A DNA stretch of 38,579 nt from Pseudomonadota bacterium (GCA_021798485.1 JAJZGK010000006.1:1-38579); one strand, 5' to 3'; positions 22,884 to 32,904 are shown, counted from the stretch's first letter. Notes: generated from the sequence alone by a model not told the origin. Translations and numbers: made by a program.

Positions 22884-22901
22884 CTGGCATGGCGGTTGCT
22901 T
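22884..22901 (+). promoter_or_regulatory. Sigma-54 (RpoN) promoter of the small gene and hemerythrin
   Basis: CTGGCATGGCGGTTGCTT carries GG at 22886-22887 and GC at 22898-22899 with exactly 10 bases between, a close match to TGGCAC-N5-TTGC. Transcription should begin near 22910, 13 bp before the GGGAGGA ribosome site of the 65-residue gene. No TGT-N10-ACA NifA site is visible upstream, so the activator is unknown. Confidence 0.75.
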
Positions 22902-22937
22902 TTTCCTGGCCGGGACAAGAGCCGGGAGGACAACACC

Positions 22938-23135
22938 GTGGACGATGCCATGCGCAAAATGATCGCCGAAGCCTACGACGAAACCGTGGCCGAGGCCCTG
23001 GCCCAGGGCCAGCCGCAGACGGTGGCCCACCGCGAGGGGGTCACCGCCGCCGCCATGTTCCTGTCGTCCATGACCGGACTCGAGGATGCCGCCGCCCGCA
23101 CGTCGGTGGAAAGCCTGCGATTGGAGGCCGCCTGA
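22938..23135 (+). CDS. Small conserved-type protein upstream of hemerythrin (65 residues)
   Basis: A 65-residue, mostly helical protein: DDAMRKMIAEAYDETVAEAL, then VAHREGVTAAAMFLSSMTG and ASVESLRL-like end. I do not recognise a named family. Start GTG 22938 has GGGAGGA 9 bases upstream and lies about 27 bases after the predicted sigma-54 start site. Its stop TGA overlaps the hemerythrin ATG by one base (TGATG), so the two are coupled. The likely job is linked to the hemerythrin, but nothing in the sequence shows what it is. Confidence 0.7.
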   Translation: MDDAMRKMIAEAYDETVAEALAQGQPQTVAHREGVTAAAMFLSSMTGLEDAAARTSVESLRLEAA

Positions 23136-23572
23136 TGCTGAACGCCCCGTCTTCCGCCCTCGATCCCGAGGATATCGTCATCCGCTGGAGCGGCGATCTC
23201 AGTGTCGGCATTCCGTCGCTGGATGAGGATCACAAGATCCTGGTGGATCTCCTGAACAGCACCCTGGTGGCCTGCTATGCCGGTTTCGGCGACGAGCATG
23301 TGGCGCTGATTCTGGATGAGCTGTTCCGCTACACCGAGATTCATTTCGACCGCGAGATCGCCTTGCTGTCGGTGTCGGGCTATCCCGGCTGGGAGCGGCA
23401 CAAGCACGAGCACGATCAGCTGTTCGCCCGCCTGCAGTCCATCGCCCGGCAAGCCCGCAGCGAGGCGCCGCAAGGCCTGAGCCGCGAGGTTCTGGTCTTT
23501 TTGCGCGGCTGGCTGTTCGATCACATCCTGCGCCACGACCGCCAGTACGCCGAGCATCTGCGCCAGGCCTGA
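23135..23572 (+). CDS. Bacteriohemerythrin
   Basis: A 145-residue four-helix diiron protein that binds O2 reversibly. All iron ligand motifs of the family are present: IPSLDEDHK near residue 31, the HFDRE pair near residue 68, HKHEHDQ near residue 90 and HILRHD near the C-terminus. Single-domain hemerythrins serve O2 storage, delivery or sensing. Here it is a free cytoplasmic domain, not fused to a chemoreceptor. Coupled translation with the upstream 65-residue gene and the sigma-54 promoter point to control by nitrogen, low oxygen or motility signals. It converges on the histidine kinase gene with only 24 bp between. Confidence 0.93.
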   Translation: MLNAPSSALDPEDIVIRWSGDLSVGIPSLDEDHKILVDLLNSTLVACYAGFGDEHVALILDELFRYTEIHFDREIALLSVSGYPGWERHKHEHDQLFARLQSIARQARSEAPQGLSREVLVFLRGWLFDHILRHDRQYAEHLRQA

Positions 23573-23596
23573 CGGGGGGGCAGGCTGGCGGCGCCC

Positions 23597-26491
23597 TCAG
23601 GCGGCGCCGGCCAACACCCGGCGGATCTCCTCTTGCAGGCCCAGCGGGTCCACCGGTTTGCTGAGATAGCCGTTCATTCCGGCGGCGCGGCACAGGTCCT
23701 GATCGCTTTGGAAGGCGTTGGCGGTCATGGCGATGATGGGAATGGCGCGGCGCGGGCCTTGCAGGGCGCGGATGGCGCGGGTGGCGTCCAGCCCGTCCAT
23801 GTCGGGCATCTGCATATCCATCAAAATCAGATCATAGTGGCCGGGCGGGGCCGCCTCGATGCGCTGCAGGGCCTCGCGCCCGGTGCGGGCCAGCTCGAAA
23901 CGGTGGCCGTCGCGGGCCAGCAGGGCCTGCACCACCATGGCGTTCACCGGATTGTCCTCGGCCAGCAGGATGGAAAGGGGGGGCAGGGGCGTGGCGGTCA
24001 TGGCGGCGGGATCCTGAAGAGGCGGCGGGCTGGCGTCGGGCAGGGGCAGGCTCACGCTGAAGATGCTGCCCCGGGCGGGCTGGCTGTCCACGGTGATGCT
24101 GCCGCCCATGGCCACGGCCAGGCGGCGGCTGATGGCCAGGCCCAGCCCGGTGCCGCCGAAGCGGCGGCTGATACTGGCATCGGCCTGATGAAAGGGCTGA
24201 AACAGCCGGACCTGGGCCTCGGGCGCGATGCCGATGCCGGTATCGGCGATGGTGCAGAGAATCTGGTGGCGGCCATCGCTCAGGCGGCGGCTGGTCACGC
24301 TCACATCGACGCGGCCGTGATCGGTGAACTTGATGGCGTTGCCGATCAGATTGAGCAGGATCTGGCGCAAACGGGCGGCATCGCCGGAAAGCCATTCGGG
24401 CAGCCGGCCGGTATTCAGGGCCAGGGCGATGCCTTTGGCCTCGGCGTGGCCGCGCATCAGTTCCACCACGTCGGCGAGCAGCTTGGGCAGGGCGAAGGGG
24501 GCGTTTTCCAGATCCAGGCGGTCCTGCTCCAGTTTGGAAAAGTCCAGAATGTCGTTCAGGATGGTGAGCAGGCTTTCGCCCGAGCCGGTGATGATGCGCA
24601 CCCAGTCGCGCTGCTCGGGGGTGAGGCGGGTATCCATCAGCAGGGCGGCCACGCTGATGATGCCGGTCATGGGGGTGCGGATCTCGTGGCTCATCATGGC
24701 CAGGAAGTCGCTCTTGGCGCGGTCGGCGGCCTCCGCCGCCTCCTTGGCGCGGCGCAGGGTGGCCTCGTGCTCCTTCAGCGCGGAAATATCCATGACGGCG
24801 GCGAAGATGCAGGGCCGTCCGTCCTGATCGTCGCGCACCAGGGTGACGCTGGCCCAGAAATCGCGGCCCTGCACCGTGCGCAGGCGCAGTTCCAGAAGGC
24901 AGGGCCCCTCGGCCTTCGCCACCATGGCCCGTACCCTGGCGCGGTCGGCGGGGTCGGCGTAGAAATCGCCGATGGAGGGCAGCGGGCCTTCGTTGGCGGC
25001 CAGGCCCAGCAGGGTGGCGAAGGCCTCGTTCCAGAACAGCAGGCGGCCATCGGTGATATCGACGATCAGCAGCGGCAGCGGCACGCTGGCCAGAAAGGTG
25101 CGCGAGCGGCGCTCGCTGGCGGCGATGCGGTCCAGGGCGCGGCGGCGCTGGTCGATTTCCACCTGCAGGGCGGCGGTGCGCTCGGCCACGCGGTCTTCCA
25201 GCAGGGCGCGGGCCTGATGCTCGGCCTCCAGCGAGCGGGCCAGGGCCAGGCGGGATTGGGCCTGTTCCCGCCGCAGGCGGTAGGCCAGGGCGATACCCAG
25301 GCCCACCACATGCACCAGCGCCGTCATATGCGAATGCCAGTCCTCGTGATCCAGGGCGGGCAGAAACCCCAGAAAACGGCTGATGGCGATGGAAAATCCC
25401 ACCACGTTGGCCGAGAAGGCCAGCAGGAACAGGCTGGCCGACGGCACCTTGCGCCACCACAGATAGGCGGCGGCCCCTTCGGCCAGCAGCAGCCCGGCCA
25501 GAACCAGGCTGTTGAGCCAGGGGGCGGCCAGTCCCCAATGCCCGGTGGCGGCCAGCAGGCCGCACAGGGCGGCGATGGCGGTCAGCAGGTGGAACACCTT
25601 GGCCAGCCGCGGCAGGTGGCGGGGCAGATCCAGCAGAACGATGAAGGCCTGGGCGCCGATCAGCGCGCAGATCGCCCCGGTCACGCCCACCAGCCGGCTG
25701 GTCAGCAGCGGGGTATCGGGCCACAGCAGCAGGGCGGCCAGGCCGCTGATGGTGAACAGCACGCCCAGAGCCGAGGAAACATAGAGGCTGTAGAGCAGAA
25801 ACAGCCGCTGGCGCAGCCATACCCCCAGCACCGCCGACATCAGCGCCATCAGCCCCAGGGAACCGAAAATCAGGCCCAGCTTCAGCAGGTCGGCATTGTC
25901 GCTGGCGATCAGGCCGCGCGTGGTCATCATCCGCAGGCCAAGGATCATGGAGGTGCCGGTGCGGATGCGCAGATAAACGGTGCTCGGATCGGCGCTTGCG
26001 GGCAGGCGCAGCACGAAGGCGCGGCTGTCCCAATCGCGGCTGGACAGGGGGCGCAGATTGCCGGTGGCGTGGGCCGTGAAGTGCCCGGGATGCGCGGGAT
26101 CGGGACGGTAGAGGGTAATATCGTTGACGAAGGGCGGCAGCATGCTGAGCCACCAGTCGGCGGCGGTGCCGGGGGCGGCGCTGATTGAAAAGCGCAGCCA
26201 CACGGTATCGTGGGTAAAGCCCAGGGCCAGTTGCGAGGCCAGGGGCCGGAAACGTCCGGCCCAGGCCGGGCTGGCCACCTGCTCCACGCTTAAGGCGCCG
26301 CCGGGGTCGCGCAGCAGATCGAGATGGCCCGACAGCGAGCGGACGCTATCGCCCGGTTCCAGCCGCAGCGGCGGACTGGCGGCGGCCCGGGCCGGGAGCG
26401 GGGTCGTCAGAATAAGCAGCAGCAGGCCCAGCAACCGTAAGGCGGCCTGGGCGGAAAGGGAAGGAACATGCAAAGCGGACCATCGCCGCAT
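23597..26491 (-). CDS. Membrane-bound hybrid sensor histidine kinase (7TMR-DISM, PAS, HisKA, HATPase, REC)
   Basis: A 964-residue hybrid kinase. Order: signal peptide (about 1-37), periplasmic 7TMR-DISM extracellular domain with [12 protein letters not shown], seven membrane helices (about 195-385), coiled coil, PAS domain ([20 protein letters not shown]), HisKA with SHEIRTP (His about 602), HATPase with [18 protein letters not shown] and [11 protein letters not shown], and a C-terminal receiver with [10 protein letters not shown] (Asp about 892), MTANAF and LSKPV. All catalytic residues look intact. 7TMR-DISM domains bind carbohydrate-like or other small ligands; the ligand is unknown. ATG 26491 is chosen for its AAGG ribosome site and proper signal peptide; a TTG at 26527 is a longer alternative. 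No partner response regulator is adjacent. Confidence 0.93.
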   Translation of the reverse strand: MRRWSALHVPSLSAQAALRLLGLLLLILTTPLPARAAASPPLRLEPGDSVRSLSGHLDLLRDPGGALSVEQVASPAWAGRFRPLASQLALGFTHDTVWLRFSISAAPGTAADWWLSMLPPFVNDITLYRPDPAHPGHFTAHATGNLRPLSSRDWDSRAFVLRLPASADPSTVYLRIRTGTSMILGLRMMTTRGLIASDNADLLKLGLIFGSLGLMALMSAVLGVWLRQRLFLLYSLYVSSALGVLFTISGLAALLLWPDTPLLTSRLVGVTGAICALIGAQAFIVLLDLPRHLPRLAKVFHLLTAIAALCGLLAATGHWGLAAPWLNSLVLAGLLLAEGAAAYLWWRKVPSASLFLLAFSANVVGFSIAISRFLGFLPALDHEDWHSHMTALVHVVGLGIALAYRLRREQAQSRLALARSLEAEHQARALLEDRVAERTAALQVEIDQRRRALDRIAASERRSRTFLASVPLPLLIVDITDGRLLFWNEAFATLLGLAANEGPLPSIGDFYADPADRARVRAMVAKAEGPCLLELRLRTVQGRDFWASVTLVRDDQDGRPCIFAAVMDISALKEHEATLRRAKEAAEAADRAKSDFLAMMSHEIRTPMTGIISVAALLMDTRLTPEQRDWVRIITGSGESLLTILNDILDFSKLEQDRLDLENAPFALPKLLADVVELMRGHAEAKGIALALNTGRLPEWLSGDAARLRQILLNLIGNAIKFTDHGRVDVSVTSRRLSDGRHQILCTIADTGIGIAPEAQVRLFQPFHQADASISRRFGGTGLGLAISRRLAVAMGGSITVDSQPARGSIFSVSLPLPDASPPPLQDPAAMTATPLPPLSILLAEDNPVNAMVVQALLARDGHRFELARTGREALQRIEAAPPGHYDLILMDMQMPDMDGLDATRAIRALQGPRRAIPIIAMTANAFQSDQDLCRAAGMNGYLSKPVDPLGLQEEIRRVLAGAA

Positions 26492-26653
26492 CGTTGACCT
26501 TGTCCTGCTGGTTGTCGCCCCCGGCAAGGTTTCACATTGCTCCCGTTCCTGACCAGGGGAAAAAAGAGCCTTTGATCATTTTCCCACCAGACCGGCAGGC
26601 GCCTCCGGTCCCGGCAGGGGGGCCGGAACCGTCTGTGGCGGTGAAGACTGTTT

Positions 26654-27169
26654 TCAGTCGTCGTCGTCGTCTCCGGCTGTTTGGCCCGACAGCAGCGCCA
26701 GCATTTCCACCGGGCGCATGTGGGCGTTGCGCGCCACCTCGCGGACCGGCTGGCCGGCCTCGGCGCTGATGCCCTTGGCCTGCAGGCGGGCCAGGGCCTC
26801 GGGGCCGGTCAGGCCGAAGGCGGCGGCGGCCTTGTCGAGAGGGGCCTGAGCCAGGGCCTCGATCACCTGATGCGGATTGCCGCGGCCATGGCCCAGCGTG
26901 CCGGTCAGGCCGATGGTCGCAAGCGACAGCCCCACGGCCAGGGTGATGGCGATCAGCGAAACGGGACGCTTCAGATAGCCCAGCAGGCCGCGCCAGTAGC
27001 GCGAGGCGTGCCACACCGCCAGGGCGGCGAACAGCAGGCCCAGCCATTCATGGGCGGTGCGGAACAGATTGGGGGTGATATGGAAGAACAGGGCGACGCC
27101 GCTGACGGCCATGACCAGGAACAGAATGGCGGCCAGAGGGGTGACGATGTCTCGCACGGTAAAATTCAT
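26654..27169 (-). CDS. DUF4405-type inner-membrane protein with acidic tail
   Basis: A 171-residue membrane protein. Three hydrophobic helices are seen (about 10-30, 40-60 and 70-92). The first two carry His residues (ALFFHITPNLF, AHEWLGLLFAALAVWHASRY) in the arrangement of DUF4405/cytochrome b-like small membrane proteins that may bind haem. A soluble C-terminal part of about 75 residues (IEALAQAPLDKAAAAFGL, EVARNAHMRPVEMLALL) ends in five Asp. ATG 27169 has a GAGGA ribosome site. It lies upstream of the kinase gene on the same strand with 162 bp between, so cotranscription is possible but not certain. Confidence 0.8.
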   Translation of the reverse strand: MNFTVRDIVTPLAAILFLVMAVSGVALFFHITPNLFRTAHEWLGLLFAALAVWHASRYWRGLLGYLKRPVSLIAITLAVGLSLATIGLTGTLGHGRGNPHQVIEALAQAPLDKAAAAFGLTGPEALARLQAKGISAEAGQPVREVARNAHMRPVEMLALLSGQTAGDDDDD

Positions 27170-27269
27170 GATGGTTCGGTCCTCGTGATGCTGGGATGCA
27201 GCATAAGGCCAAACCTGTCACAAAGTTTGTCGGCGGCGGGGGAAACCGTATCAAAATGTAACGGCGCGC

Positions 27270-27298
27270 AAAAAAGCCGGCCACGAAGCGGGACCGGC
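27270..27298 (-). terminator. Rho-independent terminator after tRNA-Ala
   Basis: Read on the minus strand, GCCGG / CCGGC arms with a 13-base loop are followed by six T. It lies 22 bp past the 3' end of the tRNA gene. Confidence 0.75.
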
Positions 27299-27320
27299 GG
27301 TTTGGCGGCAAAAAGGGAAT

Positions 27321-27396
27321 TGGTGGAGCCGAGGAGGATCGAACTCCCGACCTACGCATTGCGAACGCGTCGCTCTCCCAGCTGAGCTACGGCCCC
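27321..27396 (-). tRNA. tRNA-Ala (anticodon CGC)
   Basis: A 76-nt cloverleaf on the minus strand, CCA end encoded. Acceptor stem GGGGCCG/CGGCTCC pairs fully with one G-T wobble; the D arm is GCTC-AGCTGGGA-GAGC, the anticodon stem ACGCG/TGCGT and the T arm contains GTTCGATCC. The anticodon loop TTCGCAA gives CGC, which reads GCG (Ala), a frequent codon in this GC-rich genome. Confidence 0.96.
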
Positions 27397-27469
27397 ACAC
27401 GAGGGCCGGATAATGAGAGCAAGACGGGGCCACTGTCAAGGGCGTGATCGCGGCAAAACCGTTATTCCA

Positions 27470-27479
27470 GGGGGGGGGG
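27470..27479 (+). repeat. G tract (10 G) upstream of family-B repeat
   Basis: A run of ten G in the 433-bp gap between the tRNA gene and gap. Similar tracts follow the stop of the mini chemoreceptor gene (12593-12601) and lie at 30295-30357. Confidence 0.7.
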
Positions 27480-27502
27480 ACATGAAGAGCAGGGTGATTG
27501 CC

Positions 27503-27647
27503 TATGGAAGCCGCATCGCGGCTGACTAGCGCACCCTCGCGCGCCGGAACGGCCGAAGATGCCCCCTGGGGCATCGGAGGGCAAGTGAGGACCAGCCAAG
27601 GCGGGCGGAGCCCGCCGCCCGGCGTTTGAGCGGACACGTAAAAAAAC
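27503..27647 (+). repeat. Family-B intergenic repeat, copy 2
   Basis: From CTATGGAAGCCGCATCGCGG through AGGACCAGCCAAGGCGGGCG to TGAGCGGACACGTAAAAAAA. The core hairpin has arms GGCGGGC (27600-27606) and GCCCGCC (27610-27616). It shares order and ends with the copies at 17581 and, in inverse orientation, 37243. Confidence 0.8.
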
Positions 27648-27675
27648 CAGGGGGAGCGCAAATGCGTTCCCCCTG
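27648..27675 (-). terminator. Hairpin with T tract on the minus strand upstream of gap
   Basis: A 12-bp stem (one G-T pair) between 27648-27659 and 27664-27675 with a 4-base loop. On the minus strand it is followed by GG and seven T, the form of a strong terminator. No minus-strand gene is visible upstream of it, so it might stop antisense transcripts; the A tract belongs to the end of the family-B repeat. Confidence 0.5.
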
Positions 27676-27682
27676 TAGATAA

Positions 27683-28834
<1,152 letters not shown>

Positions 28835-28866
28835 GCGCCGGTCTCTTCACGACCAAGCGGTTTTAT

Positions 28867-28893
28867 CTCCCTCCCGCCACCGGCGGGAGGGAG
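28867..28893 (+). other. Strong intercistronic hairpin between gap and pgk
   Basis: A perfect 12-bp stem (CTCCCTCCCGCC / GGCGGGAGGGAG) with a 3-base loop and no T tract. It is likely a message-stability or processing element that allows different levels of gap and pgk, rather than a full terminator. Confidence 0.65.
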
Positions 28894-28932
28894 ATCCCGT
28901 TTCCGCAGCCTGATCAGCAAGGATTGACAGCC

Positions 28933-30147
28933 ATGTTCCGCACCCTCGATCACCTGGACGCCCGCGGCAAGCGCGTGGTGCTGCGCGCCGATCTCAACGT
29001 GCCGGCCAAGGACGGCAAGGTCACCGACACCACCCGCATCGACCGTTCCGCCGCCACCATCCGCGAACTGGCGGAGAAGGGGGCCAAGGTCATCATCCTC
29101 ACCCATTTCGGCCGTCCCAAGGGGCGCGAGGACAAGTACAGCCAGAAGCTGCTGGTGGAGCCGCTGGCCAAGGCCGTGGGCCGCCCGGTGGCCTGGGCCG
29201 ACGATGTCATCGGCCCCGATGCCGTCGAGGCGGTGCAGGCCCTGCGCGACGGCGACGTGCTGCTGATGGAGAACGTGCGTTTCCATCCCGAGGAAGAGAA
29301 GAACGATCCGGTGTTCGCCCGCGCCCTGGCCGATCTGGGCGAGGCCTACGTCAACGACGCCTTTTCCACCGCGCACCGCGCCCATGCCTCCACCGAGGCC
29401 ATCGCCCGCCTGATCCCGGCCTATGCCGGCCGCCTGATGCAGGCCGAACTGGAAGCCCTGGGCAAGGCCCTGGAGCATCCGCAAAAGCCGGTGGCCGCCG
29501 TGGTGGGCGGGGCCAAGGTCTCCACCAAGCTCGATCTGCTGGGCAATCTGGTGGCCAAGGTGGATTATCTGATCATCGGCGGCGGCATGGCCAACACCTT
29601 CCTCTACGCCCAGGGCGGCCATGTCGGCAAATCGCTGTGCGAGAAGGATCTGGCCGATACCGCGCGGGCCATCATCGCCAAGGCCGAAGCGGCCAACTGC
29701 AAAATCGTGCTGCCCTCCGACGTGGTGGTGGCCGGGGAGTTCGCCGAAAACGCCTCCCATCAGGTGGTGGCCCTGAACGCCGTTCCGGACGACAAGATGA
29801 TCCTCGACGCCGGCCCGGCCAGCGCCAAGGAGATCGCCGCTCTGCTCGCCACCTGCAAAACCCTGGTGTGGAACGGCCCGCTGGGCGCCTTTGAAATCGC
29901 CCCCTTCGATGCCGCCACCAACGCCGTGGCCCAGGCCGCGGCCAGGCTGACCAAGGCCGGCTCGCTGCTGACCGTGGCCGGCGGCGGCGATACCGTGGCG
30001 GCCCTGGCCAAGGCCGGGGTGGAAGAGGAGTTCTCCTACATCTCCACCGCCGGCGGCGCTTTCCTGGAATGGCTGGAAGGCAAGACCCTGCCGGGCGTGG
30101 CCGCCCTCGAGGTCAAAACCGGCTGCGGCTGCAGCTGCGGGCACTGA
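28933..30147 (+). CDS. pgk: Phosphoglycerate kinase with Cys-rich C-terminal tail
   Basis: A 404-residue PGK, which transfers phosphate from 1,3-bisphosphoglycerate to ADP. Typical blocks are [46 protein letters not shown] and the C-terminal [10 protein letters not shown] and [14 protein letters not shown]. The enzyme core normally ends soon after LPGVAAL; here it continues with a tail ending GCGCSCGH, three Cys and a His that could bind metal or form disulfides. ATG 28933 has AAGGA 9 bases upstream; an in-frame TTG at 28924 overlaps that site. A terminator follows at 30238. Confidence 0.96.
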   Translation: MFRTLDHLDARGKRVVLRADLNVPAKDGKVTDTTRIDRSAATIRELAEKGAKVIILTHFGRPKGREDKYSQKLLVEPLAKAVGRPVAWADDVIGPDAVEAVQALRDGDVLLMENVRFHPEEEKNDPVFARALADLGEAYVNDAFSTAHRAHASTEAIARLIPAYAGRLMQAELEALGKALEHPQKPVAAVVGGAKVSTKLDLLGNLVAKVDYLIIGGGMANTFLYAQGGHVGKSLCEKDLADTARAIIAKAEAANCKIVLPSDVVVAGEFAENASHQVVALNAVPDDKMILDAGPASAKEIAALLATCKTLVWNGPLGAFEIAPFDAATNAVAQAAARLTKAGSLLTVAGGGDTVAALAKAGVEEEFSYISTAGGAFLEWLEGKTLPGVAALEVKTGCGCSCGH

Positions 30148-30237
30148 CCGCCCCGGGAAGGCGTTGAAGCGGTTCCGGCCAGGCTGGATCGCATCACGCC
30201 TTGGCGGCGCTTTGGGCGCCAAAGGTCAAGAGGGATC

Positions 30238-30274
30238 AGAGCGTGCCCAGACCATCCGGGTACGCTCTTTTTTT
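30238..30274 (+). terminator. Rho-independent terminator after pgk
   Basis: An 11-bp stem (AGAGCGTGCCC with GGGTACGCTCT, one G-T pair) and 9-base loop, followed by T7. It lies 90 bp after the pgk stop and should end the gap-pgk transcript. Confidence 0.88.
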
Positions 30275-30294
30275 GCTTCATCGCGGAAGCCTGC

Positions 30295-30357
30295 GGGGGG
30301 GGGGGGGGGGGGGTCTTTTTTCCCCAAGCGTGCGGGGGGGGGGGGGGGGGGGGGGGG
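30295..30357 (+). repeat. Two long G tracts (19 and 24 G)
   Basis: Uninterrupted G runs at 30295-30313 and 30334-30357, separated by 20 bases. They lie in the 327-bp gap between pgk and the acyltransferase gene, right before a family-A repeat. Such runs can form quadruplexes and vary in length by slippage; their exact length in a draft assembly is doubtful. Confidence 0.75.
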
Positions 30358-30365
30358 ATTCCTTT

Positions 30366-30472
30366 TATACCAACCGGCCCATGAATTGCGCCCCTCGCCG
30401 GGCGGCGGCATCCTTAAGCTCAATGCTCGCTGGAAACCGGCCAACCCGTCTCTTCACCGGTTGGCCGGTATG
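30366..30472 (+). repeat. Family-A palindromic repeat, copy 4 (shortened)
   Basis: About 107 bp from TATACCAACCGGCCCATGAA to CCGGTTGGCCGGTAT, same orientation as copy 1. It lacks about 24 bp of the core (the CCGCCTTGGCCGCTCGC part is replaced by TTAAG). It ends 3 bp from the stop of the minus-strand acyltransferase gene. Confidence 0.8.
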
Positions 30473-30474
30473 AC

Positions 30475-32469
30475 TCAAGGCCGCAGGATCAGGTCATCCA
30501 GATAATGGATGTGATGCAGCACGGTGTTCAGGGAAAGGTGATCGTAATCCTTGTTGACCGGGATGCCCTCGGCGGTCCGGGTGATGCAGTGATCCCCGGG
30601 GCAGAGTGTTGCCAGGGGATCGATGACGGTGATGCCGGTTTTGGCGGCAACGGCCAGCACATGGCGGCGGGCGGTGCCGTCGCGATCGAGCATGGTGGCG
30701 CGGTCGAGCGACGTGCTGACGGGATGGATGCCTTCCAGGAGCGAGCGTTTCAGCATGAAGCGGGGCGAGGTTTCCTCGCCGAAGCTGTTGTCGAGGATCA
30801 GGATCACATGGCGCCCGCTGGCCTGGATCTGCCGGATTGATGCCTCCAGACGCTGGTCCAGGTGCTCCATCTCCGTGGGGGTGAGCGGGGCGTTGGCCTT
30901 GCCGATCACCCCCATCAGGCCGGTGCCGCAGCAGCGGATCTTCTGGTTTACTTTGCCGTCCAGATAATGCAGCGCCCAGAACGACGAGAGAACCACCGTT
31001 TGAATGCCGGGATCGGCAGCTTCATCCGCGCTGAGATCCAGGGGGAAGTCGGGACGGGTGTGATCGATGATGATCTGGGGCGGTGTGCCGTTTCGGGCCC
31101 GCTGCCGCCACAGCTCTCCCAGAAGGTTGCCGTATTGCAGGGCATGACTGTCGCCGAGGAATAAAATTTTACGCCGGGGATTGTCGCCGAGGAACAAGCG
31201 TTGGCTTACCGGATCCTGGCGGGCTCCGGCGGGCAGGGGATAGCCCCGGAATTCCCACGAATTAATAATGTTCATGGTGGCGGTGTCATAAGGCTTGGCG
31301 AAATGCCGTGCCTCCGCCCCCACAAGGGCTACGATCAGACCGCATCCCAGCAGAACGGGAACGATCCGGGGCTTGGGGGGCGAGGCGTTGCGGATCGGCT
31401 TTTCAACCAGGGTATAGGTCAGCCAGGAAAGAACCAGACTGGCGGCAATGGCGGCCAGGGCTTTGACCGGATCGGGGCGATGGCCGTTGGCGATGGTCAT
31501 GAAAGACAGGATGGGCCAGTGCCAAAGATAAAGCGGGTAGCTGATCCGACCGATGAAAATGGCGGCGGGATTGCTGAGAACCATCCGATTGATCAGTCCA
31601 TGCCGCCCCGCTCCGATCAGGGCGATGGCGCCAAGCACCGGCAGCAAGGCCCGCCAGCCGGGATAGGCCATGCCGCTGTTGAAGGCGAAAACCCCGGTAA
31701 GGATCAGGGCAAAGCCGGCCAGCGACAGCAGGGAATGCAGGCGGCGGGGCTGCGGCGATTCGGCCCAGCGCGGCACATTCAATCCCGCCCAGGCCAGCAC
31801 GGCGCCGCCGAGCAATTCCCAGAACCGGGTGTAGGGCAGGAAAAAACTCCGGGCGATATGGGTGCGCCCCACCACAAGATCGGCCGAGAACGAGGCCATG
31901 GCAAAAAATACGATCAACCCCAAAAGCCATTTCTTTTTACGGCTCAGAACAAGAATTAAAGGGAAAACCAGATAATATTGCTCTTCTATGGAGAGTGACC
32001 ATAAGTGGAGCATGGGTTTCAATTCGGCGGCGGTATCGAAATAGCCAACCTGATGCAGAAGATGGAAGTTTTGATAAAATCCCAGGCCCGCCGCCACTTG
32101 CGCCCCCAACGAGCGCCATTCGTGGCCGATCAGCATGTTGCGGCCGATCAGCAGGCTGACGGTCAGCATCAGCAGCAGGGCGGGAAACAGGCGGCGGATG
32201 CGGCCCTGATAGAACTCCAGAAACGAAAATTGCCCACGTTCGATGCTTTTAAAAAGAATTGTCGAAATCAAATAGCCAGAAATAACGAAAAATATATCAA
32301 CGCCGATAAAGCCGCCGGGAATAAGCTGAGGGAATGCATGGAAAAAAACAACGGGAAGAATGGCGATGGCGCGAAGGCCGTCAATATCTGGGCGGTAATT
32401 AGGGTGGAAATTATGCTTTGATTGTATGTTTTCCTGAGAATTTGCCTTCAATTTAACAAAATTAGTCAT
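30475..32469 (-). CDS. OafB-like surface-polysaccharide O-acyltransferase (AT3 plus SGNH)
   Basis: A 664-residue inner-membrane protein. The N-terminal acyltransferase-3 domain (about 20-360) has RPDIDGLRAIAILPVVFFHA, GGFIGVDIFFVISGYLIS and HLWSLSIEEQYYLVFPL. The periplasmic C-terminal SGNH-like domain has FLGDSHALQYGN with the Ser nucleophile and DYDHLSLN with the Asp-x-x-His end. Such proteins O-acetylate lipopolysaccharide O-antigen or exopolysaccharide. ATG 32469 is chosen for its AAGG site over the in-frame ATG at 32502. It is a single gene; its 5' half is AT-richer than its neighbours, as often seen for surface-sugar genes gained by transfer. Confidence 0.93.
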   Translation of the reverse strand: MTNFVKLKANSQENIQSKHNFHPNYRPDIDGLRAIAILPVVFFHAFPQLIPGGFIGVDIFFVISGYLISTILFKSIERGQFSFLEFYQGRIRRLFPALLLMLTVSLLIGRNMLIGHEWRSLGAQVAAGLGFYQNFHLLHQVGYFDTAAELKPMLHLWSLSIEEQYYLVFPLILVLSRKKKWLLGLIVFFAMASFSADLVVGRTHIARSFFLPYTRFWELLGGAVLAWAGLNVPRWAESPQPRRLHSLLSLAGFALILTGVFAFNSGMAYPGWRALLPVLGAIALIGAGRHGLINRMVLSNPAAIFIGRISYPLYLWHWPILSFMTIANGHRPDPVKALAAIAASLVLSWLTYTLVEKPIRNASPPKPRIVPVLLGCGLIVALVGAEARHFAKPYDTATMNIINSWEFRGYPLPAGARQDPVSQRLFLGDNPRRKILFLGDSHALQYGNLLGELWRQRARNGTPPQIIIDHTRPDFPLDLSADEAADPGIQTVVLSSFWALHYLDGKVNQKIRCCGTGLMGVIGKANAPLTPTEMEHLDQRLEASIRQIQASGRHVILILDNSFGEETSPRFMLKRSLLEGIHPVSTSLDRATMLDRDGTARRHVLAVAAKTGITVIDPLATLCPGDHCITRTAEGIPVNKDYDHLSLNTVLHHIHYLDDLILRP

Positions 32470-32654
32470 GATGCCTTGCCGCCCTCGCTGCTCCCATGCC
32501 AACAGGGGGTTTCTAACATCTGTGATCCGGTTAGGCCAGGGTGGAGGCGGTGCGGTGTTTTTAAAAAAAAATCCTCCTGCCGTTTACCGCCGGGTAATTA
32601 TTGCCTAGTAGGGTGAAGGGCATCAAACCACCGGACCATCATCGGGGATCGACC

Positions 32655-32900
32655 ATGGCCAGCACCTCTCTCTCCAGTCTGTCGCGCGGTACGAGCAGCA
32701 GCCTTTCGCAGGTGCGGGGCGCCGGCGCGGAGATGACCCCGATCAAGGCCTCGGCCACCTCGTCCTCGGCCCGCGCGGCGGCCCCCTCGGGGAAAAGCGG
32801 CAGCCAGGTGGCGGCCAGCGGCAAGGCGATGATCAACGTGGACGGCCAGGCGCTTAATCCCAACGCCCGGCGCGGCACCTATCTCAATATCGAGGTCTGA
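32655..32900 (+). CDS. Small Ser/Ala-rich protein of unknown function
   Basis: An 81-residue protein with a low-complexity Ser/Ala/Thr-rich N-terminal half and a more ordered end (AMINVDGQALNPNARRGTYL, then NIEV). I do not recognise a family. ATG 32655 has GGGG 10 bases upstream; an in-frame ATG at 32601 lacks a ribosome site. The third codon position is GC-rich, as in real genes here, but the opposite strand is open too. It converges on ftsY, with 4 bp between the stops. Confidence 0.5.
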   Translation: MASTSLSSLSRGTSSSLSQVRGAGAEMTPIKASATSSSARAAAPSGKSGSQVAASGKAMINVDGQALNPNARRGTYLNIEV

Positions 32901-32904
32901 CCCC

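Noticed and set aside
23633-26188. An 851-codon plus-strand frame opposite the hybrid histidine kinase
   Set aside because: A Gln/Gly/His-rich shadow typical of high-GC DNA; the kinase on the minus strand has all its catalytic motifs.
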